Below, in pieces: positions 61,339 to 64,000 of a DNA stretch of 64,000 nucleotides; the first letter of the stretch is position 1, and each line of letters starts with the position of its first letter. Made by a program: the position numbers and the translations under genes. This DNA is from Amphirosellinia nigrospora (lineage: Eukaryota; Ascomycota; Sordariomycetes; Xylariales; Xylariaceae): contig SCHM01000004.1 in the NCBI GenBank assembly GCA_004123355.1, forward strand, positions 3,318,316 through 3,382,315. Direction: 5' to 3'. The notes under the pieces are model-generated. The model made no database searches, had not been told where the DNA came from, and saw nothing but the letters and a program-made list of their open reading frames with translations.

Positions 61339-63927
61339 ATGGCGACCCCGGCAAACGGCTCATCCGGCGACCTCGCCATCGACATCCTCTCCGCCTTGTC
61401 CAAGGTCGATACCTTATCCTCCACTGCTGAGTTCCCCAACGCCACGTTTGCCGACCTGAAAGCATCCCTAGACAGACTCAGCTCAAGGTCCATGGTATCA
61501 TATAAACAGATAGATCAAGAAACGCCCTTTCTAGAACCCGAAGGTCAGCTTATTGCTGAGAAAGGCAGCCATGAGGCACGCGTCTTTGAAGCCGTTAGAC
61601 AAGCTTTAGATGGCCTGAGTATCGCTGATCTCGAGTACGCATCCTGACGACCCTCGCTTTCATTTTTGAAGCGAAAAACGTGTACACTTGCGCATTCGTG
61701 CGGTTTCGCCGTGGCCTCATAGCAATGCTGACTCCGACTTCGGATAGGAAGACTATCGGAGACAAGTCTGTAACAAAGCTCGGACAGGGCAAGGCATTCA
61801 AGGTATTCTTCTTGGTATCTAGTTAATAGCTATATTGGCAACTAACCAAATTGAAAAGGAGAAATGGATATCAAAAGGGAAGGACGGGAAGCTTGTCGCA
61901 TCTGTACAGTCGCAGCACCGGCCTCTTTCCTCTATTCCAGCGCTAACTTGACTCAGATCGACTCGATTCAAGATGTCACTAGAGAGCAACTGAGGACGAT
62001 ACAAGCGACGCATACATGTTCCGACGCCAAACTCCTAGCCGAGCTGAAAAAGCGGAAGTTGGTGAGGCTGCAAAAAGAGATCAGTTTCAATATCCAGAAG
62101 GGTCCCAAATTCGCGCTCAGTATAACAAAAGAGGAAACAGATCTAACGGACGAGATGCTAGCGTCAGGAGCTTGGAAGACAGCGACGTTCAAGCCCTATA
62201 ATTTCAATGCCCTCGGCGCAGATCAACATACGGGTGCATTGCACCCATTGATGAAGGTTCGGGCGGCCTTCCGCGACATATTTTTCGTGAGTAATACCAA
62301 CCCTCAACTTCTGCTCCGTTTGGCTGCTGCCAAGAATGGCTTTGTGGACAAGAACTGTCTCCACCATCACCATATTCTCGCACGCCTCACCTGAATACTA
62401 GATTACTGACGTGTAATCTGACATTAAGGAGCTTGGATTTGAAGAAATGGCAACGTAAGTATTTCTTAACCGTTTTGCCCCGGCCAATCTCAAGAGCAGA
62501 AATGCGGTTGTTAAATCGGGATGATGGCTTACACGTTCCCTATGTCACCGAGATACTTTACAGATTAATTTCAAGCGCACGAATACTGACCGCGAATTCT
62601 GCAGCGACCGTTTTGTGGAATCTGGCTTCTGGAATTTCGACGCCTTAGTTGTCCCACAATCGCATCCTGCGAGAGATTTACAAGACACGTTTTTCATTTC
62701 CGATCCCAAAGTGGCAATCAGACCACATGCTGAAGATACGAACGACAAAAGTAACTACGACGCATACTGGGAAACATCCGAGCTGTCCACGAGAATGGAC
62801 GATTCGGATCGATTGGGTTCCGTTATAACTGGCAGGAAGAAGAAGCCTTGAGGCTAGTTTTACGGACTCACACGACTGCCGTTTCAACTGCTATGCTACA
62901 TAAGCTAGCCTCTAGGCAAGGTCCCGATGGTCGACCTCCCCCTGCCCGCTATTTCTCGATCGATCGAGTTTTCCGAAATGAAACAGTTGATGCTACACAT
63001 CTTGCCGAGTTTCATCAATGTGTGAGTGTGTCTCGGAGGTTGAAAAGGCTCGCTCTCTCTATTTTGGTGACTTTTGGTACATGAAGGTTCCTTCTCGGGC
63101 CAAGTTTATGTCTCAGAAGCTCACTAGTGCACCGTAATGCGGTTAGATTGGCAGTAACTGACAAAATGTGCGCAGGAAGGTGTAATCGCTGATTATAACC
63201 TTACATTGGGTGGCCTGATGGACTTTATGACAATCTTCTTTGCGGTGAGCTGTTCTTAAAACCATCATTTTTGGCAACTTTTGGAGCATAAGGTTTCCCC
63301 CTTTTTTTCTTCAAATAAGAGATTGCCGAGAAGCTTACCAAACTCCAACAATCACGCTCTAAATGGCGATAACTGACTCCGAGCATTGTAGAAGATGGGA
63401 ATTCACGATCTTCGGTTCAAGCCCGCCTATAACCCCTACACTGAGCCAAGTATGGAGATTTTCAGTTTCCATAAAGGCCTAAACAAATTAGTTGAGATTG
63501 GCAACAGCGGTACGTATACGTGTACACCTTTTCTGATGAAAAACACCCCGCTATGCAGCACTAGTTCACAAGGCTTCTACTTGCGGACTTCCACTGACAA
63601 GTTTTTCCGTATTTAGGAATGTTCAGGCCGGAGATGTTGGAAAGCATGGGCTTACCGAGCGACATGCGTGTTTATGGCTGGGGTCTGAGCCTCGAAAGAC
63701 CAACGATGATAAGTCAGACGCCACCCCCCCATCCATTCTTGCTGCTACTAGGCCATGTACAAAGCTTGCGATGTGTATTAGCCTGAAGATGCTGCATCAC
63801 TACATGAGCGATCGCTAACGTACGTATCGTAGAATATGGAATCTCGAACATTCGAGAGTTGCTGGGCCACAAGGTAGATCTCAACTTTATCGAGAAGAAC
63901 CCTGCAGTGCGGTTAGACAAAGACTAA
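61339..63927 (+). CDS. FRS2: Cytosolic phenylalanyl-tRNA synthetase alpha subunit
   Basis: This is the catalytic chain of the alpha2-beta2 class II enzyme that charges tRNA-Phe. Exons are 61339-61634, 61748-61802, 61859-61903, 61957-62286, 62429-62454 (26 nt), 62605-63021, 63176-63244, 63392-63509, 63617-63712 and 63833-63927. Blocks match yeast Frs2 closely: [40 protein letters not shown], the class II motif region [56 protein letters not shown] (motif 2), [36 protein letters not shown] and [16 protein letters not shown] (motif 3). The end is NPAVRLDKD. One single-base omission is inferred near 62770, where a run of four A reads as three ([11 protein letters not shown]). All catalytic regions are present. 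About 500 residues, the normal length. Confidence 0.96.
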
Positions 63928-64000
63928 ACAAAATGGCCTCCGGGGAGGCAAAAAGATGGACATGGCGTTCGCTGAGTGTATCTTCTTCCTCTTTCGATAC
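63928..64000. other. 3' flank of FRS2 at window end
   Basis: This 73-bp flank is non-coding as far as visible. Confidence 0.5.

Overview
This window is nuclear DNA of a filamentous ascomycete (Pezizomycotina; a Sordariomycete-like fungus is my best guess). The evidence is dense single-copy eukaryotic genes, short introns (about 47-100 bp, with a few longer ones) with GTRNGT donors and CTAAC/TGAC branch points, fungus-specific families (HET, DUF3405, DUF1746/DSC complex, SulP-STAS-cNMP transporter) and no repeats recognisable as transposons.

Layout. 0-9 kb: the 3' end of an Arf-GEF (GEA/GBF1), a two-RRM U1A/U2B''-type snRNP protein, V-ATPase subunit D (VMA8, minus), splicing factor SYF1, and a small conserved protein (minus). 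11.7-24 kb: CCA-adding tRNA nucleotidyltransferase, a secreted Ser/Thr-rich protein with a four-cysteine module, mitochondrial HSP78 (minus), translation factor eEF1B-beta, the purine enzyme ADE16/17 (minus) and GINS subunit PSF1. 26.5-39.8 kb: a VSB1-like SulP-STAS-cyclic-nucleotide-domain transporter, a short-chain dehydrogenase, p24 cargo receptor EMP24 (minus) divergent from ARF1, glycine-cleavage T-protein GCV1, and a membrane-anchored luciferase-domain (DUF5519) protein (minus). 41.4-46.9 kb: a tandem pair of HET-domain genes; the upstream copy is decayed. 49.3-64 kb: a DUF3405 membrane protein, TatSF1/CUS2 (minus), a single-pass surface protein (minus), SEC66 (minus), RCL1, a DSC4-like DUF1746 protein (minus) and the cytosolic Phe-tRNA synthetase alpha chain (FRS2), which ends just inside the window.

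Most genes are housekeeping: RNA processing, translation, secretion, proton pumping and C1/purine metabolism. GCV1 (one-carbon units) and ADE16/17 (formyl transfer) meet in folate metabolism, and GEA, ARF1, EMP24 and SEC66 all belong to the early secretory pathway. They are scattered rather than clustered, so this is ordinary fungal synteny, not an operon or a metabolite cluster.

Two points colour the whole annotation. Many conserved, presumably essential genes can be read only by allowing single missing bases, almost always in a run of identical bases. This looks like homopolymer undercalling in the assembly rather than real gene death. Several genes also contain abrupt GC-rich tracts. The most striking biological detail is that VMA8 is recovered exactly only by invoking two microexons of 11 and 10 nt. 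I saw no CRISPR array, tRNA, rRNA or intact mobile element.
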